A DNA stretch of 64,000 nucleotides from Billgrantia campisalis (lineage in GTDB: Bacteria; Pseudomonadota; Gammaproteobacteria; Pseudomonadales; Halomonadaceae), in assembly GCF_022341425.1 (NCBI RefSeq), contig NZ_JABFUC010000003.1, positions 62,001-126,000 of the forward strand, given 5' to 3'. A model generated the notes under the pieces. The model made no database searches and had not been told where the DNA came from. It saw only the letters and a list, made by a program, of their open reading frames with translations. A program made the translations under genes and the position numbers. Each line of letters starts with the position of its first letter. The stretch's first letter is position 1. Shown piece after piece: positions 36,822 to 47,021 of this stretch.

Positions 36822-37712
36822 TCAGGCGCTGCGGTAGCGGTAGACCCGCAGGCTGGGCAGGAAGGGGGTCTCCTCCAGGCGCTCGTCGCTGCGCCGGGCG
36901 CGGGTGCGCTGGGTGGGCGGCGCGGCGGGTGGTTGGTTGCAGTCGGGCAGGCGCCCGCGCGGGGCGGGCAGGAACAGCGGCAGCGCCACGTTCATGGCGC
37001 GGCGGGTGCGGCCATCCTCGAGCGGCTCGCAGTAGAAGAGGTTGGCGCGCATCAGCGGCGCCTGGGCCTGAACCTGGGCCAGCGGCTCGCCGTCGGGGAT
37101 GCCGGCCAGCCGGCGCAGCTGGATGCGCACATGGGGGGCGTCGCTATCCAGGGCCAGCAGCTTGCGCTCGGCCTCGCGCACACTGAGCCGCTTGATCGAG
37201 CGGCCGCTGGTGTACCAGGCCAGGCGCACCCGGGCCACCGGCGCCTCGGCCACCGGGATCGCCCGCCAGCACTGCTTGAGGTGCAACCGCGCCAGGCCGC
37301 TGCCGCGCAGGTGGGTATGCAGCTCGGGGTGGCGGAAGGGCAGCACCGCCTTGGCCTCGGCGATCAGTGGCGGATGCTGCTCGCGGATCTGCGCCAGCCG
37401 GGCGGCGAACTCGGCCTTGGCGACGTTCACCTCCGCCACATGCGCCAGCAGCGCCTCATCGGCGGCCACCAGACCCACGTGGCTGTTGGTGGCGCGGCCG
37501 TCCTGGCCGTCCTGATACCAGAAATCGAGCAGCGCGCGGCGTAGCCAGGCGGCGTCGGCGGTGGAGGCGTCGAAGGCCCAGGCCTCGCAGGGTGCGCGTT
37601 CAAAGGCGGCCAACAGCGCTTCGGTGCGCGCGATCAGCGCATCGAAGGCCGCCTCCAGCTCGGCCAGCAGGCGGTAGGTCGGCCGATCCGTGGCGGAGGG
37701 GGGTGAACTCAC
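36822..37712 (-). CDS. Tus-like DNA replication terminus site-binding protein
   Basis: A 296-residue basic protein starting at GTG 37712. Segments comparable to E. coli Tus (309 residues) occur in the same order: VAEVNVAKAEFAARLAQI (about 92-109), FRHPELHTHLRGSGLARL (126-143), VRLAWYTSGRSIKRLSVREA (162-181, resembling the Tus RFGWANKHIIKNLHRDE stretch), a C-terminal domain with MNVALPLFLPAPRGRL, and the closing LPSLRVYRY (Tus: IPRLHLYVAD). Tus binds Ter sites and blocks the replicative helicase from one side. The GTG start overlaps the YacG stop (GTGA), showing translational coupling with a gyrase-binding protein. Similarity is judged by eye and moderate; Ter sites are not identified. Confidence 0.72.
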   Translation of the reverse strand: MSSPPSATDRPTYRLLAELEAAFDALIARTEALLAAFERAPCEAWAFDASTADAAWLRRALLDFWYQDGQDGRATNSHVGLVAADEALLAHVAEVNVAKAEFAARLAQIREQHPPLIAEAKAVLPFRHPELHTHLRGSGLARLHLKQCWRAIPVAEAPVARVRLAWYTSGRSIKRLSVREAERKLLALDSDAPHVRIQLRRLAGIPDGEPLAQVQAQAPLMRANLFYCEPLEDGRTRRAMNVALPLFLPAPRGRLPDCNQPPAAPPTQRTRARRSDERLEETPFLPSLRVYRYRSA

Positions 37713-37936
37713 TGGCCGGCGTCTCGCTCGGCGCGGGCCACCCACTCATCGATGCTGGTCTCATCCATGGCGGGTTCTCCGGCGATGCGGTGGGACTCCT
37801 CGGCCCAGGCGCCCAGGTCGAGCAGCTTGCAGCGCTCGCTGCAGAAGGGGCGGTGGGGGTTGTCCTCGCGCCACTCCACCTTGCGGCGGCATTCGGGGCA
37901 GGCGACTTCCAGGGGGCGTTGCGGGGTCGGGCTCAT
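37709..37936 (-). CDS. yacG: YacG, DNA gyrase-inhibiting zinc protein
   Basis: A 75-residue protein with the YacG zinc site: CPECRRKVEW near 13-22 and FCSERCKLLDLGAW near 31-44 (C-x2-C and C-x3-C). The acidic C-terminal tail matches the family, which binds GyrB and inhibits gyrase in E. coli. It follows coaE after 28 bases and overlaps the Tus-like gene by 4 bases. The pilD-coaE-yacG order is conserved in gammaproteobacteria. Confidence 0.92.
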   Translation of the reverse strand: MSPTPQRPLEVACPECRRKVEWREDNPHRPFCSERCKLLDLGAWAEESHRIAGEPAMDETSIDEWVARAERDAGQ

Positions 37937-37964
37937 GGGGCACGCTTTGTCAGAGGATGTGTCG

Positions 37965-38597
37965 TCATTCTAGCGGGGAAGCACCGGGCTGCGACAGTCG
38001 CCGGTAATATCGGTCGAGCTTGGCTACCTGGGCGTCAAGGTCGGCCTGGCTGCCGCCGTTGTCGATCACCTCGTCGGCCCGGGCCAGGCGTTCGGCACGC
38101 GGCAGCTGGGCGGCGACGATGGCTCGCGCCTGGGCCTCGTCGACGCCGTCGCGCTCGGCGGTGCGGGCGATCTGCACGCTCTCCGGCACGTCGATCACCA
38201 GGCAGCGGTCGACCATCTCGTGCTGGCCGGACTCGAACAGCAGCGGTGAGACCAGCAGCACATAGGGGGCGCCCTGGGCCTGCAGCCGGGCCAGGTGCTC
38301 GTGCAGGCGCTCGCGGATGCGCGGGTGGGTGACCGATTCCAGCCAACGCCGCTCGGCGGCGTCGGCGAAGACGATCTCGCGAAGCGCCCGGCGGTTCAGG
38401 GTGCCGTCATCCTGAAGCACCTCAGGGCCCTCTTGTCGGGAGTAGCGCTCGGCAATCTCGGCAAGCGCCGGCTCCCCCGGTGCGACCACTTCCCGGGCCA
38501 CGTCGTCGGCGTCCACCCAGGGAATGCCGCGCTTCTCGAAGGCGTGCGCCACCGTGGATTTTCCCGAGGCGATGCCGCCGGTTACGCCTATGATCAC
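37965..38597 (-). CDS. coaE: dephospho-CoA kinase
   Basis: A 210-residue P-loop kinase, normal for CoaE. IIGVTGGIASGKSTVA at 2-17 contains the P-loop; DADDVAREVV near 30-39 carries the substrate aspartates; VIDVPESVQIART and the QLPRAERLARADEVIDNGG lid segment follow. It phosphorylates dephospho-CoA at the 3'-hydroxyl, the last CoA synthesis step. It starts 10 bases after pilD on the same strand. Confidence 0.95.
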   Translation of the reverse strand: MIIGVTGGIASGKSTVAHAFEKRGIPWVDADDVAREVVAPGEPALAEIAERYSRQEGPEVLQDDGTLNRRALREIVFADAAERRWLESVTHPRIRERLHEHLARLQAQGAPYVLLVSPLLFESGQHEMVDRCLVIDVPESVQIARTAERDGVDEAQARAIVAAQLPRAERLARADEVIDNGGSQADLDAQVAKLDRYYRRLSQPGASPLE

Positions 38598-38607
38598 AGC
38601 AAGTCTC

Positions 38608-39456
38608 CTAAAGCAGCCACCCCTGATAGGTCGCCATCAGCGGCTCACCCACCAGCAGGGCGATCCAGCCGGCCATGGCCAGGAAGGGGCCGAAGGGCAT
38701 GGGGGCGCCGCGCAGGCGCGGAAGGGCGAGCTGGGCGGCGATGCCCACCAGGGCGCCGACGCCGGCGGAGAGGATCAGCACCATGGGCAGGTACTGCCAG
38801 CCCAGCCAGGCGCCCAGGGCGGCGAGCAGCTTGAAGTCGCCGTAGCCCATGCCCTCCTTGCCGGTGACCAGCTTGAACAGCCAGTAGAAGCTCCACAGGG
38901 CGAGGTAGCCCGCCATGGCGCCGATCACCGCGCTTGGCAGCATCAGCGGCTGGAACAGCAGCTGATAGGCCAGCCCCGCCCACAGCAGCGGCAGGGTGAT
39001 CAGGTCGGGCAGCAGCTGGGTGCGCAGGTCGATCACCGCCAGCGCCAGCAGCGCCAGGCAGGCGCCGTAGACGAACAGCGCCGGCCAGGTAGGGCCATAG
39101 AGCGCCAGCACCGCCAGCGCGAGGGCGCCGCCCGCCAGCTCCACCAGCGGGTACTGGAGGCTGATCGGCGCCTGGCAGTGGGCGCAGCGCCCGCGGCGCT
39201 TGAACCAGCCCACCACCGGCAAGTTGTCGTGCCAGGCGATGGGCGTCTCGCAGTTGGGGCAGATCGAGCGCGGCACCAGCAGGTTGAAGCGGCTTGCGCC
39301 CTCCTCGGGCAGCTCCAGGGCCTCGCGGGCCTCGGCACGCCAGCCCAGCATCAGCATTACCGGCAGGCGCACGATCACCACGTTGAGAAAGCTGCCCAGA
39401 CAGAGGCCGAGGAAGGCCGCCAGCGGCCACAGCAGAGCGGGGGGAAGGTCCAGCAA
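38608..39456 (-). CDS. pilD: type IV prepilin peptidase / N-methyltransferase
   Basis: A 282-residue integral membrane protein. The N-terminal part has FLGLCLGSFLNVVIVRLP, then two C-x2-C pairs (CPNC, CAHC) of the zinc/methyltransferase loop. The two catalytic aspartates are in AVIDLRTQLLPD and in GKEGMGYGDFKLLAALGAW (GxGD), as in aspartic TFPP peptidases. It cleaves the pilin leader and methylates the new N-terminus. The best start is TTG 39456, 7 bases after AAGGA; no ATG or GTG is available. That ribosome site directly abuts a 98-base heptamer repeat array, and the reading frame stays open back through the array into pilC. Confidence 0.93.
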   Translation of the reverse strand: MLDLPPALLWPLAAFLGLCLGSFLNVVIVRLPVMLMLGWRAEAREALELPEEGASRFNLLVPRSICPNCETPIAWHDNLPVVGWFKRRGRCAHCQAPISLQYPLVELAGGALALAVLALYGPTWPALFVYGACLALLALAVIDLRTQLLPDLITLPLLWAGLAYQLLFQPLMLPSAVIGAMAGYLALWSFYWLFKLVTGKEGMGYGDFKLLAALGAWLGWQYLPMVLILSAGVGALVGIAAQLALPRLRGAPMPFGPFLAMAGWIALLVGEPLMATYQGWLL

Positions 39457-39470
39457 GAGGGTATCCTTGA

Positions 39471-39568
39471 GTTCGAGGTTCGAGGTTCGAGGTTCGAGGT
39501 TCGAGGTTCGAGGTTCGAGGTTCGAGGTTCGAGGTTCGAGGTTCGAGGTTCGAGGTTCGAGGTTCGAG
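39471..39568. repeat. 14 perfect tandem copies of GTTCGAG between pilC and pilD
   Basis: Ninety-eight bases made of exactly 14 identical 7-bp units (read GTTCGAG on the plus strand, CTCGAAC in the transcribed direction). It lies between the pilC stop (39606) and the pilD ribosome binding site (about 39463-39467), leaving only 3 bases to the latter. In the pilD frame it would read a repeating LEPRTSN peptide without stops. Perfect identity suggests recent slippage. It is not a CRISPR: no spacers. Confidence 0.97.
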
Positions 39569-39605
39569 GGTGCTGCTTGCCCCTCGTTCCTCGTCCCTGG
39601 GTCTT

Positions 39606-40838
39606 CTAGAGTACCGTGCCCAGCTCGAAGATCGGCAGGTACATGGAGATCACCAGGCCCCCTACAAGCACGCCCAGCACCACGATGATGAAGGGCTCGA
39701 GCAGCGAGGTCAGGGCGTCGACCTTGTTGTCGACCTCCTCCTCGTAGTAGTCGGCCACCCGGTTGAGCATGGCGTCCAGCGAGCCGGACTCCTCGCCGAT
39801 GCCCACCATCTGCACCGCCAGCGGGGGGAAGCGCTCGGTCAGGCGCATGGCGAAGTGCAGCTGCTGGCCGGTGGCCACGTCCTCGCGCACCTGGCGGGTG
39901 GCGCGTTCGTAGACCATGTTGCCGGCGGCGCCGGCGGCGATGTCCAATGAATCGACCATCGGCACCCCGGCGCCGTAGGTGGTGGCCAGGGTGCGCGAAT
40001 AGCGCGCCACTGCCGACTTGTCGAGGATATCGCCGATCACCGGGATCTTCAGCGAGAACTTATGCATGCGGTAGGCAAACGCCTCGGAGCGTTTCACGCC
40101 CTGGCGCAGCAGGTAGATGCTTGCCACCAGGATACTCAGCCCCCACAGCCAGTACTGCTGGGCGAATTCCGACATCGCGATGGTCATCTGGGTCATGGCC
40201 GGAAGCTCCGCACCGAAGCCGTGGAACAGGCTCTCGAACTGCGGCACCACCTTGATCAGCAGCAGTGCCGTCACCCCGAAACCCACCGCGATCACCGCCG
40301 CCGGGTACCACAGCGCCTTCTTGACCCGGCCCTTGATCGACTCGATCTTCTCCTTGTAGGTGGCGATACGGTCGAGCATGCGGTCCAGCGAGCCGGAGCT
40401 CTCGCCGGCCTCCACCAGGTTGCAGAACAGCGAGTCGAAGTGCTCGGGGTGCTGGCGCAGCGCCTGGGAGAAGCTCGAGCCTGCCGCCACGGCGTTCATC
40501 ATCTGCTGCACCACCGCGCTCATGGCGGGCTTGCGGATGCTCTCGGCCACCACCTGGAAGGCCTGCAGCACCGGCACCCCGGCGCGGATCATGGTGGCCA
40601 TCTGGCGGGCGAAGAGCATCACGTCGCGGGGCTTGATCTTGCCCATGCCGCCGCCCAGGCCGCCCTTGCGGCGCACGTTCTTGACGATGATGTTCTGCCC
40701 GGAGAGCTCCTTTTCCACTTCGATCTTGCCGGGGGCGACGATCTCGCCGCTCACCATGCGCCCGCCTGGCCCCTTGCCGGACCAGCGCCAGCGGTAGAGC
40801 TTCATCTTCTGCGGGGGTTTTGCGGTCTTGGTCGCCAT
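39606..40838 (-). CDS. pilC: type IV pilus inner-membrane platform protein PilC
   Basis: A 410-residue GspF/PilC-family protein. Duplicated cytoplasmic helical domains are seen at about 70-190 (FARQMATMIRAGVPVLQAF, NLVEAGESSGSLDRMLDRIA) and 275-395 (YSRTLATTYGAGVPMVDSLD, MVGIGEESGSLDAMLNRVA). Each is followed by membrane helices (LWYPAAVIAVGFGVTALLLI; IIVVLGVLVGGLVISMYL). It couples the PilB motor to the pilus base. It lies 63 bases after pilB; the repeat array separates it from pilD. Confidence 0.96.
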   Translation of the reverse strand: MATKTAKPPQKMKLYRWRWSGKGPGGRMVSGEIVAPGKIEVEKELSGQNIIVKNVRRKGGLGGGMGKIKPRDVMLFARQMATMIRAGVPVLQAFQVVAESIRKPAMSAVVQQMMNAVAAGSSFSQALRQHPEHFDSLFCNLVEAGESSGSLDRMLDRIATYKEKIESIKGRVKKALWYPAAVIAVGFGVTALLLIKVVPQFESLFHGFGAELPAMTQMTIAMSEFAQQYWLWGLSILVASIYLLRQGVKRSEAFAYRMHKFSLKIPVIGDILDKSAVARYSRTLATTYGAGVPMVDSLDIAAGAAGNMVYERATRQVREDVATGQQLHFAMRLTERFPPLAVQMVGIGEESGSLDAMLNRVADYYEEEVDNKVDALTSLLEPFIIVVLGVLVGGLVISMYLPIFELGTVL

Positions 40839-40901
40839 GAGGGAGTTCCCTGCCAGTCTGCGTGTCTGGTCATTTTGCTAGGGTTATGGTGCTAGTTAAC
40901 A

Positions 40902-42668
<1,767 letters not shown>

Positions 42669-43007
42669 GGCGCCTCGCGTGTGGTTCCCCGGCTGGCGGG
42701 GCGGCGATTCCTGATACCGTCTGAGTGCTAAGTGCGTACCGGCCATTCTAATCGTTTGCCGTGGTGCAGCACAGAGGGCTTCTCGGCCTGGACTCAGCTA
42801 CGGTACCATGCTACTCATACGATACGATGAGTCGAGCCACCAGAGTAAAGACTGTTGTGCTTGAAGGGTGTCGTTCTGTTATTTAACGTAAATCAAGGGC
42901 GGGTGGCGACCCGCAGCAGAGCGGCCACCGCCTGCCACGATTCGCACGGTCGACGATGATGACAAAACGACCACAACCGGCAAGCCAAGGGTGAGGGGAA
43001 CCTAACC
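42669..43007. promoter_or_regulatory. divergent pilB / pilA intergenic region
   Basis: These 339 bases separate the two divergent pilus transcripts. A GAGGGG ribosome binding site lies 9 bases before pilA. AT content rises around 42855-42895, where a pilA promoter would be expected, but I could not find a convincing sigma-54 (TGGCAC-N5-TTGC) site and cannot assign a sigma-70 one with confidence. Confidence 0.4.
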
Positions 43008-43394
43008 ATGAGTGAAATGAAAAAAATGCAGCACAGCGCAGCGGGCCGACGGCAGGGCGGTTTTACCCTGATCGAACTGCTGATCGTGGTGGCGATTATT
43101 GGGATCTTGGCGGCGATAGCGATTCCGCAGTATGGAAATTATCTTGATAGGTCCGCTAACAGTGCATGCTTGGCGGAAACCCGCTCCATTGCAGCCCTCG
43201 TAGTCTCAGACATTCTTGATGCTGAGAATAGCGGTGAAGCGTATACTTATGATGAGGATGAGTATATCACGAGCGAAGATAATGCATGTAGTCAAATTGC
43301 CTTTGATGCGGCTGATGGCGGTACTCTCACTGGCACACCGACCAGGGACACAGATGGCACCGAAGATCAGGTTGTTACTCTCAACTTGGGATAA
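43008..43394 (+). CDS. pilA: type IVa major pilin
   Basis: A 128-residue prepilin. The leader ends GRRQGG and PilD cleavage would precede [20 protein letters not shown], the classic type IVa N-terminus with Glu5. The mature protein is about 110 residues, short for a pilin, and has a cysteine pair (NSACLAET and NACSQIAF) that may close a loop. The C-terminal half is highly acidic ([14 protein letters not shown]) and its DNA is clearly more AT-rich than the surrounding genes. The leader is 18 residues from ATG 43008; later ATGs at 43017 and 43026 would shorten it, but the ribosome site favours 43008. Confidence 0.92.
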   Translation: MSEMKKMQHSAAGRRQGGFTLIELLIVVAIIGILAAIAIPQYGNYLDRSANSACLAETRSIAALVVSDILDAENSGEAYTYDEDEYITSEDNACSQIAFDAADGGTLTGTPTRDTDGTEDQVVTLNLG

Positions 43395-43466
43395 ACACGA
43401 GGGGTACGAGGGGTAGTAATGTGGTAATGAGGGACAGACCCCCATTTCCCGCCTAGTAGCATAACC

Positions 43467-43494
43467 CAGCGGCCGGCAGCGATGCCGGCCGCTG
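43467..43494. repeat. REP-like palindrome, left copy
   Basis: A perfect inverted repeat CAGCGGCCGGCA-GCGA-TGCCGGCCGCTG. The same 28 bases recur at 44811-44838, with matching upstream flanks (CATTTCCCG..TAGTA..CCC). It lies 72 bases past the pilA stop and may also serve as its transcription terminator, although no T-run follows on the plus strand. Confidence 0.9.
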
Positions 43495-43581
43495 CAAATA
43501 AAAAAAGGACACCCATCTATTTGACACCCCGCCCGGCACGGCTATGTTGAACGTATCGCTTCCTGCCCAAGGCTCACCGCC

Positions 43582-44640
43582 ATGACCTTGCCCCGTTCCG
43601 CCTTGGTGTCGTTGGATGCCACGCCCTGGTATCACCTGGTCAATCGCTGCGTGCGCCGCGCCTTCCTGTGCGGCACGGATTCCGTCAGTGGGCAGTGCTA
43701 TGAGCATCGGCGGGGCTGGATTGCGGATCGCCTGCATCAGCTGGCGGGTGTCTTCGCCATCGATGTGGCGGCCTATGCGGTGATGAGCAATCACTACCAT
43801 CTGGTGGTGAGGGTGGATGTGGAGCGTGCCGCCTGCTGGAGCGACGACGAGGTGCTGCGGCGCTGGACGGCGCTGTTTACCGGCCCGCTACTGGTGCAGC
43901 GCTACCGGGCCGGGGCGGCGCTGGTGCCGGCGGAAGTCGAGGCGGTGAAGGGGCTGGTTGAGACTTACCGTGAACGGCTGCGGGATGTCTCCTGGTTCAT
44001 GCGGGTACTCAACGAGTCCATTGCCCGCCAGGCCAACGCCGAGGACGACGCGAAGGGGCGCTTCTGGGAGGGGCGTTTCAAGAGCCAGGCGCTGCTCGAC
44101 GAGGCGGCGATCCTTAGCGCCATGACCTATGTCGATTTGAATCCCATTCGTGCCGGTATCGCCGAGACGCCGGAAACCTCCGAGCATACCTCGGTGGCCG
44201 AGCGGCTTGCCGGCTTAGGGGCGGAGCCCGCTGCCGATACCCAAGCTTCAATCGGCCAGGCGCCGTTGTCCAGGGTGTCCGGCGCCTTGGCTTGGTGTGA
44301 CAACCTGCCGTATCAGCCGCTGATGCCGTTCGATGCCACCGCCCAACTGCCCAATGCCATTCCGTTCAGCTTCGAGGACTATCTTGAACTGGTCGAGACC
44401 ACCGGCCGCTGCCAGCGAGCGAACAAGCGCGGGCTGATCGAGGAGCGGGTTCCGAGGTTGCTTGACCGGCTGGGCATCGATCCGGATGCCTTCATCGCCG
44501 CCTCCACCACGCTGCTTCAGCGCTTCGGCAGCGCCGTGGGCACGCCTGCCAGCCTTACCGCCCGCACTGCCGCCCGCCAGGCACGCCACCTGCGCGGGAT
44601 GCGTATGGCGCGGGAGCTCTTCGAACGCCGGGCGGCGTGA
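43582..44640 (+). CDS. REP-associated tyrosine transposase (RAYT, IS200-like Y1 family)
   Basis: A 352-residue protein. It starts with a WYHLVNRCVRRAFLC strand, has the HUH-type nuclease motif in YAVMSNHYHLVVRV near 67-80, and the RAYT C-terminal signature GRFWEGRFKSQALLDE plus MTYVDLNPIRAGIAE near 180-195. Such single-strand nucleases cut and spread REP palindromes. The gene is bracketed by two copies of the same palindrome, the usual REPtron layout. The extra 150 residues after the core are typical of larger proteobacterial RAYTs. It seems intact. Confidence 0.9.
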   Translation: MTLPRSALVSLDATPWYHLVNRCVRRAFLCGTDSVSGQCYEHRRGWIADRLHQLAGVFAIDVAAYAVMSNHYHLVVRVDVERAACWSDDEVLRRWTALFTGPLLVQRYRAGAALVPAEVEAVKGLVETYRERLRDVSWFMRVLNESIARQANAEDDAKGRFWEGRFKSQALLDEAAILSAMTYVDLNPIRAGIAETPETSEHTSVAERLAGLGAEPAADTQASIGQAPLSRVSGALAWCDNLPYQPLMPFDATAQLPNAIPFSFEDYLELVETTGRCQRANKRGLIEERVPRLLDRLGIDPDAFIAASTTLLQRFGSAVGTPASLTARTAARQARHLRGMRMARELFERRAA

Positions 44641-44657
44641 TCTGTTCGCGTTAGGAG

Positions 44658-44768
44658 TTCTGGCGCTATCGAGTCGGGGACTATCGTGTCATCTGTCACC
44701 TCGAGGATGAGAAACTGGTGGTGCTGGTGGTCCGGGCGGCCCATCGCAAGGATGTCTGTGAGGGTTAA
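44658..44768 (+). pseudogene. 3' remnant of a RelE/ParE-family toxin gene
   Basis: Thirty-six codons plus stop encode [20 protein letters not shown] followed by [16 protein letters not shown], the C-terminal half of a RelE-type toxin, with its core strand and terminal arginine/histidine region. There is no start and the N-terminal half is gone. It begins 17 bases after the RAYT stop and lies inside the palindrome-bounded segment. No antitoxin gene is present. Confidence 0.85.
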
Positions 44769-44810
44769 ACGCGGGTAGGGGGCAGGCCTCATTTCCCGTT
44801 TAGTATGACC

Positions 44811-44838
44811 CAGCGGCCGGCAGCGATGCCGGCCGCTG
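44811..44838. repeat. REP-like palindrome, right copy
   Basis: Identical in all 28 bases to the copy at 43467-43494, with related upstream flank (CATTTCCCGTTTAGTA...CCC). Together the copies bracket the RAYT gene and the RelE remnant, 1.34 kb apart and in the same orientation. Confidence 0.9.
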
Positions 44839-45354
44839 GCATTGTGAGAGTCGAGAGAATTACTCCTCGTGCGGTGGTTGGGGTTGCTCCCGGGCGTGCC
44901 GCGTGCCTTGTGCCGGCCAAGCCGGTCGGCGGTTTGGCGCAGGAGGCGCTATACACTGAATACCAGGCCGTCTGGGTGACGTGACGGATCTATCCGGCCG
45001 ATCCTGCCGGGCATCCGGCAGTGGCAAAACAGCGCGCGATAGCTAACTCGAGTTCTGTAGACGCAGCTGGCGCTGCGAATCTCTCGCGGCTGTGAATGCC
45101 GTAGCGTGGTGCCGTGATTACGCGGCCTATGCGACAAGATTAAGGCATTTTATCTACTTCTTCCTGTTTCTTTATGTGGCGGGATAAAGGTATCTCGTCT
45201 GCTTGTTATGATGGCTTTTAAGTGTAAATAATTTGGCATGAAACCCTAAAGTTCCTGGCTCGGAAGTCGACAATGCTGCAGTAAGTAATGGACTAAAGGG
45301 GCGACAAGACCCTCCTTGGCACTCACCCGCGGCAAGCGAGGCAAAGGGACAGGC
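44839..45354. other. gene-free region before the chemoreceptor
   Basis: No gene is seen over about 515 bases. A perfect small hairpin CTGCCGG-GCAT-CCGGCAG lies at 45004-45021. The part from about 45140 to 45250 is strongly AT-rich compared with its surroundings and probably contains the promoter of the chemoreceptor gene; I cannot define its elements. Confidence 0.4.
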
Positions 45355-46950
45355 ATGCGCAATATTCTTCCCGTGACACAGAACGAGTATCCGCTGGCGG
45401 ATGACGATCTACTGATTTCCCGCACCAATCTCAAGGGCGAGATCACCTACGCCAACCCGGCCTTCGTCCGGGTCAGCGGTTTTTGCCTGGAAGAGCTACT
45501 GGGGGCCAACCACAACTTGGTGCGACACCCCGATATGCCGCCGGCGGCCTTCGCCAACTTCTGGGAGACCATTCAGCGTGGCGAGGTGTGGTCGGGGCTG
45601 GTCAAGAACCGCCGCAAGAACGGCGATCACTACTGGGTGCGCGCCAATGTCGTGGCGGTCAAGGAGCAGGGGCGCGTGGTCGGCTATGCTTCACTGCGGG
45701 TCAAGCCCGGCGCCGCGGAGGTCGCCCAGGCCGAGGCAGTCTATGCCGCCTGGCGCGAGGGCCGGGGCAAGGGGTATACCCTGCAGCGTGGCCAGATTCG
45801 CAGGCGCCACCCATTGAGTTGGCTTGCTGGGCTGCAGTGGCGCTCGTTGACGCTGCAGACGCGACTGCTGACCCTGCTGGCCGCCGTCACCATCGGGGGG
45901 CTGTTGCACCACCAGTGGCGGCTGTCCGGCGAGCTGCTGCCCCTTGCCGCCGGCCTGGCGGGGCTTGCCGGGGTGCTGGGTCTGGGGCTGGGTGTCTGGT
46001 CGGGTATTCCGCGCGCCATCGATCGGCTGAGGGGGTTCGTGCTGCAGGTGGCGGCGGGTAACCTTACCGTCGAGCCGCCCGCCCAGCGTCGTGACGATAT
46101 GGGCCGGCTGGTCGAGGCCCTGGCGACCATGAAGAAGGGGCTGCGCGGCATCGTTCAGGACGTCAATCAAGGCACCGGCCGGGTCAGCCCCTCGGTGGCC
46201 GGGATTCGCCAGAGCAATGCCTCGATCACTCACGAAAGCGAGGCGCTGGCCGCCTCGGTCCAGCAGACCGCGACCGGCACCGAGCAGCTCGCCGCCACCG
46301 TCACTCAGAACGCCGATAATGCGCAGCAGGCGAGTCGGCTGGCGCGGTCCAACGTGCAGGAGGTGCAAGGCGCCGGTGAAGGGATGGCGCGGGTCGTCGA
46401 GCGCATGGCCTCGATCACCGAAAGCGCCAAGCATATGGCCGAGACCGTCTCGTTGATCGATACCATTGCCTTCCAGACCAATATTCTCGCGCTCAATGCC
46501 TCGGTCGAGGCGGCGCGTGCCGGCGAGTTCGGCAAGGGCTTTGCTGTCGTGGCCAGTGAGGTGCGTTCACTGGCCAACCGCTCCTCCGAGGCGGCCAAGG
46601 AGGTTCACCGCCTGATTCAGACAACCAACGGCGAGATTGAGGCGGGCGCCAAGGTGGTGGAAGATACCGAGTCGGCCATTGCGCGGGTGGTGGAGGCGAG
46701 CAATCGCGTGAATGACATCATGAGCGAGATCAGTGCGGCCTCGACTGAGCAGAGCGGGGGGATTGCGCAGATCGCCGGTGCCCTGAGTCAAATGGAGCAA
46801 GGGGGGCAGCATACGACAAGCCAGCTGCGGGCAACCGATGCCGCCACCCAGGCCTTGGAGGCAGAGACCCATCAGCTGATCAACGCCACTCGTGCCTTTC
46901 GCACCGTCAGCGACGGTCGTGAGCTGCGCCCGGAGATCGCCGCGGGTTAA
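45355..46950 (+). CDS. Aer-like methyl-accepting chemotaxis protein with N-terminal PAS domain
   Basis: A 531-residue chemoreceptor. Residues 1-115 form an Aer-type PAS domain ([39 protein letters not shown]), which in Aer binds FAD and senses redox. Hydrophobic segments near 165-205 anchor it in the membrane, a HAMP region follows, and the signalling domain has the hairpin tip [20 protein letters not shown] near 371-390 followed by [15 protein letters not shown]. There is no periplasmic sensor domain, so it probably responds to cell energy state. ATG 45355 is used because the frame upstream (to 45316) has no homology. A second PAS receptor gene follows 71 bases later. Confidence 0.9.
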   Translation: MRNILPVTQNEYPLADDDLLISRTNLKGEITYANPAFVRVSGFCLEELLGANHNLVRHPDMPPAAFANFWETIQRGEVWSGLVKNRRKNGDHYWVRANVVAVKEQGRVVGYASLRVKPGAAEVAQAEAVYAAWREGRGKGYTLQRGQIRRRHPLSWLAGLQWRSLTLQTRLLTLLAAVTIGGLLHHQWRLSGELLPLAAGLAGLAGVLGLGLGVWSGIPRAIDRLRGFVLQVAAGNLTVEPPAQRRDDMGRLVEALATMKKGLRGIVQDVNQGTGRVSPSVAGIRQSNASITHESEALAASVQQTATGTEQLAATVTQNADNAQQASRLARSNVQEVQGAGEGMARVVERMASITESAKHMAETVSLIDTIAFQTNILALNASVEAARAGEFGKGFAVVASEVRSLANRSSEAAKEVHRLIQTTNGEIEAGAKVVEDTESAIARVVEASNRVNDIMSEISAASTEQSGGIAQIAGALSQMEQGGQHTTSQLRATDAATQALEAETHQLINATRAFRTVSDGRELRPEIAAG

Positions 46951-47021
46951 TCAGGAATACGAGAATGGGCTGTCTGCCAGTCTGTACGGGCGGCCCACAT
47001 GCCAAAGTAAAGGGAGGGGGC

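Noticed and set aside
39471..39568. CRISPR array
   Set aside because: Seven-base units are directly contiguous with no spacers, and no cas genes are nearby.
38524..39609. plus-strand ORF with a repeating EVRGSRF peptide
   Set aside because: Antisense of pilD read through the heptamer array; the peptide repeat is simply the translated DNA repeat.
42669..43007. sigma-54 promoter for pilA
   Set aside because: No TGGCAC-N5-TTGC-like element found, although pilA genes in relatives often use one.
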